DNA from: Bog-756 sp963839925
GTDB taxonomy: Bacteria > Actinomycetota > Acidimicrobiia > Acidimicrobiales > RAAP-2
Direction: 5' to 3'
DNA length: 64,000 nt
Assembly: GCA_963839925.1 (NCBI GenBank)
Contig: CAWIWV010000002.1
Coordinates: 1 to 64,000 of the forward strand
Part shown: piece after piece, positions 35,368 to 44,626 of the stretch
How the letters are laid out: each line of letters begins with the position of its first letter
How positions within the stretch are numbered: position 1 is the first letter of the stretch
The notes under the pieces: generated by a model
What the model was told of the DNA's origin: nothing
Database searches by the model: none
Seen by the model: only the letters and a program-made list of their open reading frames with translations
Position numbers and translations under genes: made by a program

Positions 35368-36585
35368 TCAAACGGAGCTTGGCACACGTTCGTCACAGGC
35401 CCACGGGGCTCCGTGGCTGTTGACCAGGTCGAGGAAGGGGTCGGCGGGCAGGGCCTCGGGGCCGAGCACACCCGCACCCGACCAGACGCCGGAGTCCAAG
35501 AGCTCGAGAGCCACGATCGGGTTCATCGCCGTCTGCCAGACCACCGCCTGCGAGTCGAACTCGGACATGCACCAGGCGTTGTCGACCACGTGGTGGAGAT
35601 ACACCTCTCGAGGTGCCCCGTCCTTGCCGGTTCCCGTGACCCAGGTGCCGGCACAGGTCAGACCGGTCATCCGGTCCCCCAGCTGAGCCGGGTCGGGCAG
35701 ACCGGCGGCGACCACGTCCCGGGGCGAGACCTCGACGTTGCCAACGCGGAGCGGCGTGGTCGAATCGAGCCCCAGCTTGTGAATCACGGACAGGACATCG
35801 ATGAACTCGTCGCCCAACCCGTATTTGAAGGTGACCCGCTGGGCGTCGACCCATCGAGGCACGAGGAGGACCTCCTCGTGCTCGACGTTCACGCATTCGA
35901 TCGGTCCGATCCCTGCGGGGAAGTTGAAGGTCTCGGGTTCGCTGAAGCACTCCGTCGTAAACCACTCCTTGCCCTTCTCCCACACGATGGGTGGGTTCAG
36001 GCACTCCTCGATGGTGGTCCAGATGGAGAAGGAGGGGGCGAACTCATAGCCCTCGATGACCAGGTTCGCCCCGTCCCGCACACCGATCTCGTCGATCGAC
36101 GAGAACAGGTTGTCCGCCGCGTACCGGGCAAACACGTCGGACAATCCAGGCTCGACCCCCATACCGCACAGCGCCAGCACCCCCTTCTCCTTCAACTGTG
36201 CATCCATGGCGAACTGCTCGTCTCCGAGCTTCACGCCAGGCACTCGATAAGGGTCGGTCGGGTGGGGATGCGACAGAGACATCGCCATGTCCAGGTAGGT
36301 CACCCCGGCACTGAACGCCGCCCTGAAGATCGGCATCACGAAACGCGGGTCGAGAGCGTTGAGCACGGCATCGACCTTCTCGCTCTTGATCAACTCGACC
36401 ACAGCGGCCTCGTCGCTGCCGTCGAGTTGGTAGGCGGCGAAGCGGTCGCCTGCCCCTGCCACTGCTCGCTGGGCCCTGGTGACATCGAAGTCGGCCACAG
36501 CCACACGTTCGAAGAGGCCCCACTTGGCGGCCGTCTTGGCGACCGCGCTACCCACACCCCCCGCTCCAATCACCAGTACCCGCAT
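35368..36585 (-). CDS. Saccharopine-dehydrogenase-like oxidoreductase
   Basis: Protein of 405 residues with an N-terminal Rossmann fold (MRVLVIGAGGVGSAVAKTA, then AVADFDVTRAQRAV) and the saccharopine-dehydrogenase C-terminal domain (LALCGMGVEPGLSDVFARYA; EVYLHHVVDNAWCMSEFDSQ). Members of this group include lysine 6-dehydrogenase and carboxynorspermidine/homospermidine-type enzymes. With the aldehyde dehydrogenase and aminotransferase downstream, it could open a lysine or polyamine route to glutamate. The start is ATG 36585, seven bases after GGAGG. A DosR-like box lies 87 bases upstream. Confidence 0.82.
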   Translation of the reverse strand: MRVLVIGAGGVGSAVAKTAAKWGLFERVAVADFDVTRAQRAVAGAGDRFAAYQLDGSDEAAVVELIKSEKVDAVLNALDPRFVMPIFRAAFSAGVTYLDMAMSLSHPHPTDPYRVPGVKLGDEQFAMDAQLKEKGVLALCGMGVEPGLSDVFARYAADNLFSSIDEIGVRDGANLVIEGYEFAPSFSIWTTIEECLNPPIVWEKGKEWFTTECFSEPETFNFPAGIGPIECVNVEHEEVLLVPRWVDAQRVTFKYGLGDEFIDVLSVIHKLGLDSTTPLRVGNVEVSPRDVVAAGLPDPAQLGDRMTGLTCAGTWVTGTGKDGAPREVYLHHVVDNAWCMSEFDSQAVVWQTAMNPIVALELLDSGVWSGAGVLGPEALPADPFLDLVNSHGAPWACDERVPSSV

Positions 36586-36671
36586 CGTGACCTCCATTTG
36601 CTCGCGCCCTCCAGCCGGTCCGGAGTGCGAATCATCTCCCCACAGTGTTCGCCCACCGGAGCGCGGCGGCA

Positions 36672-36686
36672 AGGGTCAAAAGTCCT
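36672..36686 (-). promoter_or_regulatory. DosR-like box for the amine-catabolism operon
   Basis: The minus strand reads AGGACTTTTGACCCT. It predicts a start at 36637 with AACACT at -12 to -7 and a 52-base leader that includes the GGAGG site of the first gene. Confidence 0.55.
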
Positions 36687-36745
36687 ATCCCGACCAGGGC
36701 TCCCAACCAGGCCGCTCCGCACGTCGGAGCGCATGCCCCGGATTG

Positions 36746-36760
36746 GGGACTTTCGACTCT
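36746..36760 (+). promoter_or_regulatory. DosR-like box for gdhA
   Basis: GGGACTTTCGACTCT, exactly 34 bases before ATG 36795, with AAGCAT at -12 to -7 of a leaderless start. It is divergent from the box at 36672-36686. Confidence 0.65.
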
Positions 36761-36794
36761 TTTGGACACTCCTTCGGTGTCAAAGCATGAGGGA

Positions 36795-38195
36795 ATGACA
36801 ACCGTGGACACCTCGCCAACGCAGTCCTCACTCCGGGCACGAGACCAGCTCGACCAGGTCGTAGCAAAGGTCGTCGAAAAGAACCCCGGCGAGATCGATT
36901 TCCATCAGGCCGTCCGTGAGGTGGCCCGTTGCCTCGAGCCGGTCCTCATACGCCATCCCCGTTACGTCCAGGACAAGATCTTCGAACGCCTGGTCGAGCC
37001 CGATCGGGTGATCAGCTTCGGAGTGAACTGGGTGGATGACAAGGGGGAGATCCACATCAACCGCGGCTACCGAGTTCAGATGAGCAGCTCCATAGGCCCG
37101 TACAAGGGCGGGTTGCGCTTCCATCCCACGGTGAGCCCGGGTGTGCTCAAGTTCCTCGCCTTCGAACAGACGTTCAAGAACGCGCTGACCACCCTGCCGA
37201 TGGGTGGAGCAAAGGGGGGATCGGACTTCGACCCCAAAGGGAAGAGCGAATCGGAGATCAGACGATTCTGCCAGTCGTTCATGACCGAGCTCTACCCCTA
37301 CATCGGCGAGTTCACCGATGTGCCGGCAGGAGATATCGGTGTCGGCGAGCGGGAGATCGGCTACCTCTTCGGCCAGTACAAACGGATCTCCAAGCGATTC
37401 GCCGGCGCGATCACCGGCAAGGGGATCAAGTGGGGCGGGTCGAACATCCGACAAGAGGCGACCGGCTACGGCGTCGTCTACTTCGCCCACGAGATGCTGG
37501 CCACCAGAGGAGACCAGCTGGCCGGCAAGACCTGCCTCGTCTCCGGGAGCGGGAACGTCGCCCAGTTCACCGTCGAGAAGCTTCTGGACCTCGGGGCGCG
37601 GACCGTCACCCTGTCCGACTCGAACGGGTTCATCCACGATCCCGACGGCATCGACCGCGAGAAGCTCGAGTGGGTGAAGGCCCTGAAGAACGAACGACGG
37701 GGTCGAATCCTCGAGTACGCGGACCGGTTCCCGAAGGCCACCTACCACCCTGCCGTGGTCGGCCGAGAGAACGGGCTCTGGGCGGTGCCGGCCGACTGCG
37801 CATTTCCGAGCGCCACCCAGGACGAGATCAGCGCCAAGGACGCTGATAGCCTGGTCAGAGGGGGCATCCTGTTGGTCGCCGAGGGAGCGAACATGCCCAC
37901 TGTCCCCGATGGAATGGACCGGTTTGCGGAAGCCGGCGTGTTGTATGCGCCGAGCAAGGCGTCGAACGCCGGCGGTGTGGCCGTGTCAGGGCTGGAGATG
38001 GCCCAGGACATGCAGCTCGCCCAGTGGTCCCCGGAAGAGGTCGACCGCCGCCTTCAGGAGATCATGCACAAGATCCACGAAACCGTGCTCGAGGCGGCCG
38101 AGCGGTACGACAGGCCAGGTGACTACGTCGCCGGCGCCAACATCGCCGGCTTCGAAAAGGTCGGTGACGCGATGCTCGACGAGAGCCCGATCTGA
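36795..38195 (+). CDS. gdhA: NADP-type glutamate dehydrogenase
   Basis: Hexameric glutamate dehydrogenase of 466 residues. The substrate site reads YKGGLRFHPTVSPGVLKFLA (Lys and family motif), with PMGGAKGGSDFDPKGKSE following, which holds the catalytic Lys. PAGDIGVGEREIGYLFGQYK and the Rossmann motif VSGSGNVAQFTVEKL follow. It interconverts 2-oxoglutarate plus ammonia and glutamate. It is divergent from the amine-catabolism operon, whose transaminase also makes glutamate, and each side has its own DosR-like box, so nitrogen recycling during stress is a reasonable inference. It may share a transcript with the permease downstream (one base apart). Confidence 0.95.
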   Translation: MTTVDTSPTQSSLRARDQLDQVVAKVVEKNPGEIDFHQAVREVARCLEPVLIRHPRYVQDKIFERLVEPDRVISFGVNWVDDKGEIHINRGYRVQMSSSIGPYKGGLRFHPTVSPGVLKFLAFEQTFKNALTTLPMGGAKGGSDFDPKGKSESEIRRFCQSFMTELYPYIGEFTDVPAGDIGVGEREIGYLFGQYKRISKRFAGAITGKGIKWGGSNIRQEATGYGVVYFAHEMLATRGDQLAGKTCLVSGSGNVAQFTVEKLLDLGARTVTLSDSNGFIHDPDGIDREKLEWVKALKNERRGRILEYADRFPKATYHPAVVGRENGLWAVPADCAFPSATQDEISAKDADSLVRGGILLVAEGANMPTVPDGMDRFAEAGVLYAPSKASNAGGVAVSGLEMAQDMQLAQWSPEEVDRRLQEIMHKIHETVLEAAERYDRPGDYVAGANIAGFEKVGDAMLDESPI

Positions 38196-38196
38196 G

Positions 38197-39837
38197 GTGA
38201 CCGCCACCCTGCCGCCCACCGCCAACCCGGACCGGCCCGCCGAGGCACCGGTCGAGAAGGGCCTCAAATCCGACGCACTGAGCCTGGTCTCGAATGTCGT
38301 GATCGGCGTTGCCTCCACGGCTCCCGCCTACAGCCTGGCAGCGACTCTCGGCCTGATCGTGGTGGCGGTCGGGGTCCTCTCGCCGGTCATCGTGGTGCTG
38401 GCCTTCATCCCCATGCTGTTCGTCTCCATCGGGTACAGCGAGCTCAACAAGGCGGATCCCGACTGCGGCACGACCTTCACCTGGGGGACGCGCACCTTCG
38501 GACCCTGGGTCGGCTGGCTCGGCGGGTGGGGAATCGTCGCCTCCGACGTCCTGGTCATGGCCAGTCTGGCCCAGGTGAGCGGGCAGTACGGCTTCTTGCT
38601 CTTCGGGGCCAAAGGGATCGGCGAGAACCCCACCAGCGGGTGGGTGCTTCTGGTCGGCGTGCTGTTCATCGTGGTCCTCACCTACATCTGTTACCGGGGC
38701 ATCGAGCTGTCCGCCCGAATCCAACAGATCCTGCTGGCGATCGAGGTGGTCGTCCTCGCGGTCTTCGCCATCGTGGCCCTGGTCCGCGTCGCCGTCGGCT
38801 CGGCGCCGGCCAGCCACCTTGCCCTCAGTTGGAGCTGGTTCAATCCCTTTCACGGGCCCTCGTTCTCGAAGATCATCGCCGGACTCACCCTGATGCTCTT
38901 CATCTACTGGGGGTGGGACACCTCGGTCTCCATCAACGAGGAGACCTCGGACCGCGAGCGAAATCCGGGCTTGGGCGCCATCATCTCGACCGTACTGTTG
39001 CTGGTCATCTACTTCATCGTCACCCTGGGAGCGCAGGCGTTCGCCGGCGTGGGCAAGACAGGGATCGGGCTGGCCAACCCCGACAACTACAGCGACGTCT
39101 TCTCCTCGCTCGGAACCGCGGTGTTCGGTCACTCCACGGTCGGTTCGATCGCCGCCCGCCTGCTCATTCTGATGGTGTTGAGCTCGGCGACCGCCTCCAC
39201 CCAGACGACGATCCTGCCGACAGCCCGGACCACCCTGTCGATGTCCACCTACAAGGCGCTCCCCGATGCCTTCGGCCGAATCCACAAGCGCTACCTCACC
39301 CCGACGGTCTCGACGGTGACCATGGGCGCCATCTCCATCGTCTTGTACGTTGCCTTCAACCACTTCGCCGGGGGCAACCTGATCCCCGACGCGGTCACCG
39401 CCATCGGTGTGTACATCGCCTTCTACTACGGCCTCACCGGCTTCGCCTGCGCGTGGTACTACCGGAAGGTGCTGACCCGCAGCCGGCGCGACCTCTGGAT
39501 GAAAGGCATCTTGCCCCTACTCGGTGGGGTGATCCTCTACTTCTTCATGGGCTGGAGCCTCTGGGAGGATTGGAACTTCGACAACATCCAGGCCCAGAGC
39601 TACACCTCCTGGCACCTGCCGTTCCCGCCACATTCGGACGTGGGCGGGGTGTTCCTCATCTCCCTGGCAGCAGCCGTCGTGGGCGTCGTCGCCATGCTCC
39701 TCATGCGATTCGGAAGCCCTGCCTTCTTCAGAGGTGAGACGCTCAACCGCTCGACCCCCACGCTGGTCCCCGAGGACAGCGGAACGCCGATCGACCGGAT
39801 TCCGGAAGAGCGCACTCCCACGTCGCCCCCTGCATGA
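38197..39837 (+). CDS. APC-family amino-acid permease
   Basis: Membrane transporter of 546 residues with about 12 helices. It shows the APC core GVASTAPAYSLAATLGLIVV, SVIGYxEL-like FVSIGYSELNKADPDCGTTF, GWGIVASDVLVMASLAQVSG, and LTLMLFIYWGWDTSVSINEE. The GTG at 38197 comes one base after the gdhA stop, so it is co-transcribed with gdhA. It probably imports glutamate, a related amino acid or an amine that feeds the neighbouring catabolic genes. Confidence 0.9.
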   Translation: MTATLPPTANPDRPAEAPVEKGLKSDALSLVSNVVIGVASTAPAYSLAATLGLIVVAVGVLSPVIVVLAFIPMLFVSIGYSELNKADPDCGTTFTWGTRTFGPWVGWLGGWGIVASDVLVMASLAQVSGQYGFLLFGAKGIGENPTSGWVLLVGVLFIVVLTYICYRGIELSARIQQILLAIEVVVLAVFAIVALVRVAVGSAPASHLALSWSWFNPFHGPSFSKIIAGLTLMLFIYWGWDTSVSINEETSDRERNPGLGAIISTVLLLVIYFIVTLGAQAFAGVGKTGIGLANPDNYSDVFSSLGTAVFGHSTVGSIAARLLILMVLSSATASTQTTILPTARTTLSMSTYKALPDAFGRIHKRYLTPTVSTVTMGAISIVLYVAFNHFAGGNLIPDAVTAIGVYIAFYYGLTGFACAWYYRKVLTRSRRDLWMKGILPLLGGVILYFFMGWSLWEDWNFDNIQAQSYTSWHLPFPPHSDVGGVFLISLAAAVVGVVAMLLMRFGSPAFFRGETLNRSTPTLVPEDSGTPIDRIPEERTPTSPPA

Positions 39838-40010
39838 GCCGGCTCCGGCGGGAGCCGTCCTCGATCGTGGGGTAGCTCGGGAGCTGCTCGAGGAATCGAC
39901 AGAAGTGGGTGGCGCCCGGCGAAGTTCGTGCTTACCATCGGCCATCGGCACGTTCGACTCATGCGAGAGGCGACGCACCGGGACACGAAGACCGAGGCGA
40001 AGGAGTTCAC

Positions 40011-41084
40011 GTGGTGTACCGAGTCGTGCAGTGGGCCACCGGCGGGGTCGGCAAGGCGGCGATCCAAGGCGTGCTCGGTCATCCAGAACTGGAGCTCGCC
40101 GGCTGTTGGGTGCACTCGGCCTCGAAGGACGGAGTCGATGTCGGCCAGCTGATCGGGGACGCTCCGGTCGGCGTGAAGGCGACTGCAGATCTCGACGCCG
40201 CGCTCGCCATCGATGCCGACTGCGTCATCTACAGCCCGTTGATGGCTGACCTCGCTGTGGTCGAGAAGATTCTCCGCTCGGGCAAGAACGTGGTCACTCC
40301 CCTCGGCTGGTTCTTCCCTGATCCGCAAGACCACGCGCAGTGGGATGGAACCGCCAAGGCCGCGGGAGTCACCATCCATGGCACAGGGATCCACCCGGGG
40401 GGCATCACCGAGCGCTTCCCGCTCATGATCTCGGCGCTCTCGGGATCGGTCACCCACGTTCGTGCCGAGGAGTTCTCGGACATCCGCACCTACGGAGCTC
40501 CCGATGTCATCCGGGACTGGATGCTCTTCGGGACCACGCCGGAGAAGGCGAAGACGAGCATCATGGTCGCCGCGCTGGGAAGCGGTTTCGGGCAGTCCGT
40601 TCGGATGGTGGCAGACGAGCTCGGCTTCGATCTCGACCCCGAGCTGCGCACGACGCACGAGGTGGCCGTCGCCACCGAGCCGATCGAGTCCCCCATCGGA
40701 ACGATCGAGCCCGGCCTCGTCGCTGCTCAGCGGTTCCGGTGGGAGGCAACCGTCGACGGGGAGCCGGTCGTCACCGCCGCGGTCAACTGGCTGATGGGTG
40801 ATGACGCCCTCGACCCGCCCTGGCGGTTCGGGCCGGAAGGCGAGCGATTCGAGGTCGAGGTGACCGGCGATCCCGGCACGAAGCTCACCTTCAAGAAGCT
40901 GCACCCCGACTCCATCGCGGCCGGCCTCGAACGGAACCCTGGTGTGGTCGCCACGGCGATGCACTGCATCAACGCCGTCCCCGCGGTCTGTGCCGCGCCC
41001 CCTGGGTTGGTCACCTACCTGGACATCCCGCCCTATGCCGGGCACGCCGCGATGCATCTCCACCGCTACCGGACGACACCGTGA
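40011..41084 (+). CDS. Dihydrodipicolinate-reductase-like NAD(P) oxidoreductase
   Basis: Protein of 357 residues. An N-terminal Rossmann domain (RVVQWATGGVGKAAIQGVLG, GCWVHSASKDGVDVGQLIG) is followed by the DapB-like second domain with IHGTGIHPGGITERFPLMIS. It belongs to the actinobacterial group annotated as dihydrodipicolinate reductase or 2,4-diaminopentanoate dehydrogenase-like; many copies occur in sterol or lipid degraders, so it is not a normal dapB. The GTG at 40011 is chosen because AAGGAG lies six bases upstream. The last base group overlaps the start of the SDR gene. Confidence 0.78.
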   Translation: MVYRVVQWATGGVGKAAIQGVLGHPELELAGCWVHSASKDGVDVGQLIGDAPVGVKATADLDAALAIDADCVIYSPLMADLAVVEKILRSGKNVVTPLGWFFPDPQDHAQWDGTAKAAGVTIHGTGIHPGGITERFPLMISALSGSVTHVRAEEFSDIRTYGAPDVIRDWMLFGTTPEKAKTSIMVAALGSGFGQSVRMVADELGFDLDPELRTTHEVAVATEPIESPIGTIEPGLVAAQRFRWEATVDGEPVVTAAVNWLMGDDALDPPWRFGPEGERFEVEVTGDPGTKLTFKKLHPDSIAAGLERNPGVVATAMHCINAVPAVCAAPPGLVTYLDIPPYAGHAAMHLHRYRTTP

Positions 41085-41897
41085 TCCTCGACCGGTTCCG
41101 ACTCGACGATCGGGTGGCGATCGTGACGGGAGCGGGACAGGGGATCGGAAGAGGAATCGCTCTCGGTCTCGCCGAGGCGGGGGCAGACCTGGCTCTAGCG
41201 GCTCGGACCCGCTCGGATCTCGAAGAGGTCGCCGGGGCCATCGAGGAGAGAGGTCGCCGAGCCCTGATCGTGCCGACCGACGTCATGGACACGCCGGCAC
41301 TCGATGCCTTGGTCGACGAGACGGTGGCAGCGATGGGTCGGCTGGACATCCTCGTCAACAACCGCGGGGGGTGCCATGCCCCGACCCGGCATGAACACCA
41401 GTGAGCATTTCATGCAGACCGCATTCCACTTCAATGTGACGGCGCCGTTCCTGCTGACCCGATTCGCGGCCAGAAAGATGGTCGACACCGTCGGTCGCGG
41501 CGCGGTGGTCAACATCTCGTCGCGGTCGGCGAGTATGACCCAGACCTCCTTCGTCGCCTACGGGAGCGCCAAGGCAGCGCTCGACCGGATGACCCGCAAC
41601 TTCGCACCAGAACTGGCGCCACACGTCCGGGTCAACGCCATCGATGTCGGCGGCGTCGCGACGAGGTCGCTCGATGTCGTGCTGACCGACGACAACCTCC
41701 GAAGCCAGTTTCTGGCAGGTACACCCATGGGTCGCCCGGGTGAACCCGAGGACATCGCCTGTGCCGTGCTCTACCTGGTGTCGGACGCATCGTCGTGGGT
41801 CACCGGCAAGGTCTTCGAGGTCGACGGAGGGACCGAGGCTCCTGCGATCACCGTCCCGGTGCCACCTCTGGAGCCGTTGCGCGCAGCGACCTCATGA
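41081..41897 (+). CDS. Short-chain dehydrogenase/reductase (frame break)
   Basis: Classical SDR of about 271 residues: cofactor motif VTGAGQGIGRGIA, NNAG region at the break, active-site Ser in NISSRSASMTQTSF and Tyr-Lys in VAYGSAKAALD, then VDGGTEAP near the end. An extra base in the run after AACAAC near 41363 changes the frame; removing it restores NNAGGAMPRPGMNT. The GTG start overlaps the stop of the preceding gene, so the two oxidoreductases form an operon. The substrate is unknown. Confidence 0.82.
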
Positions 41898-42004
41898 GAA
41901 GGGGGATCGTGGGGGATCCAGGTGATGTCCGCGCTCCCCCGGTCGTACGAACTGGGGTTTTCCCTAGCATTTGTGCTGGTCACCGGTGATAAAGGGATTC
42001 CGAG

Positions 42005-42030
42005 GTTTGAGCAGTGGATGCGCTGGGTAG
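42005..42030 (+). promoter_or_regulatory. SigB/SigF-type promoter
   Basis: GTTT (42005-42008), 16 bases, GGGTAG (42025-42030). It matches the GTTT-N14/16-GGGTAT form used by SigB/SigF-family sigma factors. The predicted start near 42038 leaves a leader of about 310 bases before the phosphatase gene. Confidence 0.6.
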
Positions 42031-42039
42031 ATCTAACAG

Positions 42040-42350
42040 CGTCAGGTCCCAAAGGTCCCCCCTCCAGCCTGACATCTTGCGCGCGGTCCCTGTTCCCCAA
42101 AGACAGGGATCGACGCGCGAACGTGAGCTCATCTCGAGTGCACGGTTGAACGATTGATGTCGACACCACCCCCGACGAGTCCCTCATCCAAGCGAGCTCG
42201 CCACTTGGCACTCACTCCCTCTTGTCAGCCAGTTGGGCAGGCGCGAGAGTGATGAAGTCAAAGCCCACGGCTCCGAGCATCCGAGTCAACCTTTCGGTGC
42301 CCCTGCGCTTGTCGTCGACGGCTCCCTCACGAAGACAAAGGGATAGGTTC
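42040..42350 (+). other. Long leader or small-RNA candidate, with hairpin at 42078-42120
   Basis: No supported coding gene lies in the 450 bases between the SDR stop and the phosphatase. After the SigB-type promoter the region holds a tandem AGGTCCC-AAAGGTCCC (42044-42059) and an interrupted stem: GCGCGCGGTCCCTGT against ACAGGGATCGACGCGCG (about 42078-42120). It may be a structured leader or an independent stress RNA. Confidence 0.35.
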
Positions 42351-44012
42351 ATGCTCATTCCGATGCGCATGATGTTGCGATAGCCGCTCAATCAAAGGAA
42401 CCCGTTGCTCGCAGATCGTGGCAAGCCGGCTTGGTCTTGCTTCTGGGCTTGCTGCTCACCGGAGCGGTGACGGCTGCTGCGGTCGTGGACTATGGAGAAA
42501 ACGAACAGCGGCTGACGACTCTCCAGACAAAGCTGACGGGGTCGATCCTGCAGTCCGCCCAACCGGAGTTGCAAGCAACCCTGGGTCGGATCGTCGGACT
42601 CACCGCTGCGGGCCGCGACCCCGTGGCAACATTCGAGACAGCGATGAAGGACGAGCTCTCGCCAAAGGGCCCTTTCTCCTCCGCGACGATGTCTCTGGTT
42701 CATAAAGGATCGGTGCAGCAGCTCAGCCACGTCGGCCTGCCCTCAGTACGCAGTCCACACTCCAAAGCGACCGTCGGCCTCATCCTCCAGTCAGCCCGAT
42801 CGCCGTCGCTGGTCACGACCCGGGTGGTTGCCGGTCACTTCCAGCGACTCGCCTATCTGTTGTCGGCCGACAGCTCGGCGGGGATCTTTGTCGTCGCCAC
42901 CTCCCAGCAACTACCCACGGACTTCCACCTTCCGGTCCGAGCAGGATCGCCTGAAGCTGGACTCAACCTGGCCCTCTATTTCGGGCGGACAGCCAGTTCT
43001 GGCTCTCTGATCGCGACCACGGATGCACGTCTGCCGTTGACGGGTTCGACCGCGACGACGACCGTGCCTTTCGGCAACAACGTTCTGCTGCTGATCGGTT
43101 CGCCGAAGGGGTCCCTGGCCGGCGTTTGGGCAGAGTTTCTGCCCTGGATCATCCTCGTGTTCGGAGTCGTGCTCTCGATCGGTGCTGCCATCCTCACCCA
43201 ACACTTCGCACATCGGCGGAAAGCGGCGGAGATCTTGTATCGAGAGCAGCGGAAGACCTCCGAGGATCTTCAGCACTCACTGTTGCCGAAGCGGATGCCG
43301 GCGATTCCAGGGTGGGAGTTCAGCGCCCGTTATCTGCCTGCAACACGAGGCGCTGAGATCGGAGGCGACTGGTACAGCGTGGTCGAGATAGACGACCGCG
43401 CGGTTTGCCGTGGTCGTCGGAGACGTCTCCGGGCACGACATGGAAGCCGCCGGAATCATGGCGGCGGTGCGCTACACCATCCGGGCACTGGCCACGGCAG
43501 GGATTCCGCCGAATGAGATCCTGGCTCGAGCGAGTACCGAGCTGGAAGTCGTCAGCGACACCCACTTCGCCACTGCTCTCGTGGGCATCGTAGACACGAC
43601 GGCGGAGGAGATCACTGTTGCATCTGCCGGCCATTGTCCCCCACTGCTGGTGCACGAAAACCAGGCCGCCTTCCTGCCGGTCGAGGTCGGCCGACCGCTT
43701 GGACTCCCTGGAAGCGATCGACCAGATCCGGTGACCGCAAGATTCCTCGAAGGATCGATGTTGATCGCGTTCACGGACGGGCTCATCGAAAGACGAGGGG
43801 AGAGCCTCGACGTTGGCATGGAGCGGGTGGCAGAGATTGGAGGTGGGCACAGCGGATCACCTGATGAGCTCGTCGACAACCTCCTCACCACGCTGATCGG
43901 TGATGAAAGAGAGGATGACATCGCTCTGCTGGTCGTCCAGTTCTGCGGCAGTGAACCCGACCGACGGGTGTCCCCCGAGGTGAATCCTTCCTCCAGTCGG
44001 AAGTCGGCCTGA
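42351..44012 (+). CDS. Membrane-bound SpoIIE/RsbU-type PP2C phosphatase (frame breaks)
   Basis: Environmental-stress phosphatase that should dephosphorylate a STAS antagonist. It has transmembrane helix 1 LVLLLGLLLTGAVTAAAVV, an extracellular sensor of about 190 residues, helix 2 FLPWIILVFGVVLSIGAAI, a short linker, then the SpoIIE domain: LPKRMPAIPGWEFSARYLPA, AEIGGDWYSVVEID, VVVGDVSGHDMEAAGIMAAV, MLIAFTDGLIERRGE, DDIALLVVQF. One break lies near 43403. The start is uncertain: ATG 42351 behind AAAGGG needs a second break near 42380; otherwise TTG 42431 starts directly at helix 1. Metal-binding Asp residues are all present. Confidence 0.82.
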
Positions 44013-44076
44013 CAGTCCACACTGCGACCAGCCAGCCGTGTGTCCAATCAGGCCCGGGAAGTCGTATCCCCGATGT

Positions 44077-44418
44077 TCATCTCGCTTTGATGGGTCGCCC
44101 ACCTGAAATTGGACCGGGGCTGAGGGCTCGTCCCCGTTCGTCGAGTGCTCTGGCCAAGTCTGCCCTCCCCATCCTCGATCGGCCGGGAATGTCGAGTCGC
44201 TTGGCCTCCTCGTGAAGCTCCCGAAGAGTCGTCGGTGGTGCAGCGCCTTTTCGGTTCCGCCAGGCCCCCCTGCATTGCGGCTTCGAGCCTGTCCGAATGT
44301 GAGAGACCTTCGGCATCCATGGGGCACCGTCAATCGAGTCGGGTGGCCACCGGGGCGCATCCAGTTCTACAGGCCCTGGATCGTCCGGCACGGGTTCAGT
44401 CGATGGCGGAATAGTCAC
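44077..44418 (-). CDS. Small protein with SAP/Rho-N-like motif
   Basis: Protein of 113 residues, mostly polar, with the segment LRELHEEAKRLDIPGRSRM followed by GRADLARALDERG. This is the same helix-extension-helix motif found at the end of the protein at 45337-45663 (RQLYEEARRRGITGRSKM), a fold that binds nucleic acid in SAP and Rho N-terminal domains. The GTG at 44418 is about three bases from the start predicted by the SigB-type promoter, so it would be leaderless. Its partner or target is unknown. Confidence 0.6.
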   Translation of the reverse strand: MTIPPSTEPVPDDPGPVELDAPRWPPDSIDGAPWMPKVSHIRTGSKPQCRGAWRNRKGAAPPTTLRELHEEAKRLDIPGRSRMGRADLARALDERGRALSPGPISGGRPIKAR

Positions 44419-44428
44419 GCCTTATTCA

Positions 44429-44453
44429 GTACCCATCCCTGGGCGAGCGAAAC
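44429..44453 (-). promoter_or_regulatory. SigB/SigF-type promoter
   Basis: Minus strand: GTTT (44453-44450), 15 bases, GGGTAC (44434-44429), in front of the SAP-like gene. Confidence 0.6.
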
Positions 44454-44503
44454 GCCCGGTCACAATGCCACCCGGCAGCCTCGATCGCCCCAGGGCGCTC
44501 GAC

Positions 44504-44529
44504 GTTTGAAGCTCGGGGCTATTGGGCAT
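44504..44529 (+). promoter_or_regulatory. SigB/SigF-type promoter (GGGCAT variant)
   Basis: GTTT (44504-44507), 16 bases, GGGCAT (44524-44529), about 98 bases before ATG 44627. The fourth base of the -10 element departs from GGGTAT. Confidence 0.4.
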
Positions 44530-44626
44530 CGAGACACAAGATGGACGCGACGAACACCGCTGACTCAGTCCGGACCGAAACCAGAGCCCTGTCGATGACT
44601 GGGAACCCAGGGAACGAGGGGTGCCG

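Noticed and set aside
42044..42059. AGGTCCCAAAGGTCCC as a fourteenth DosR-like box
   Set aside because: Reads partly like the consensus, but no xANNNT hexamer at the expected distance on the minus strand and no gene follows it at a fitting distance.
41771..42211. Minus-strand frame of 146 residues over the SDR end
   Set aside because: It overlaps the conserved SDR C-terminus, has low-complexity composition and no ribosome site.
42212..42370. Minus-strand frame of 52 residues (MRIGMSMNLSLCLREGAV...)
   Set aside because: It is not implausible, but it has no ribosome site or promoter and no similarity I recognise, and it lies in the leader of the phosphatase.
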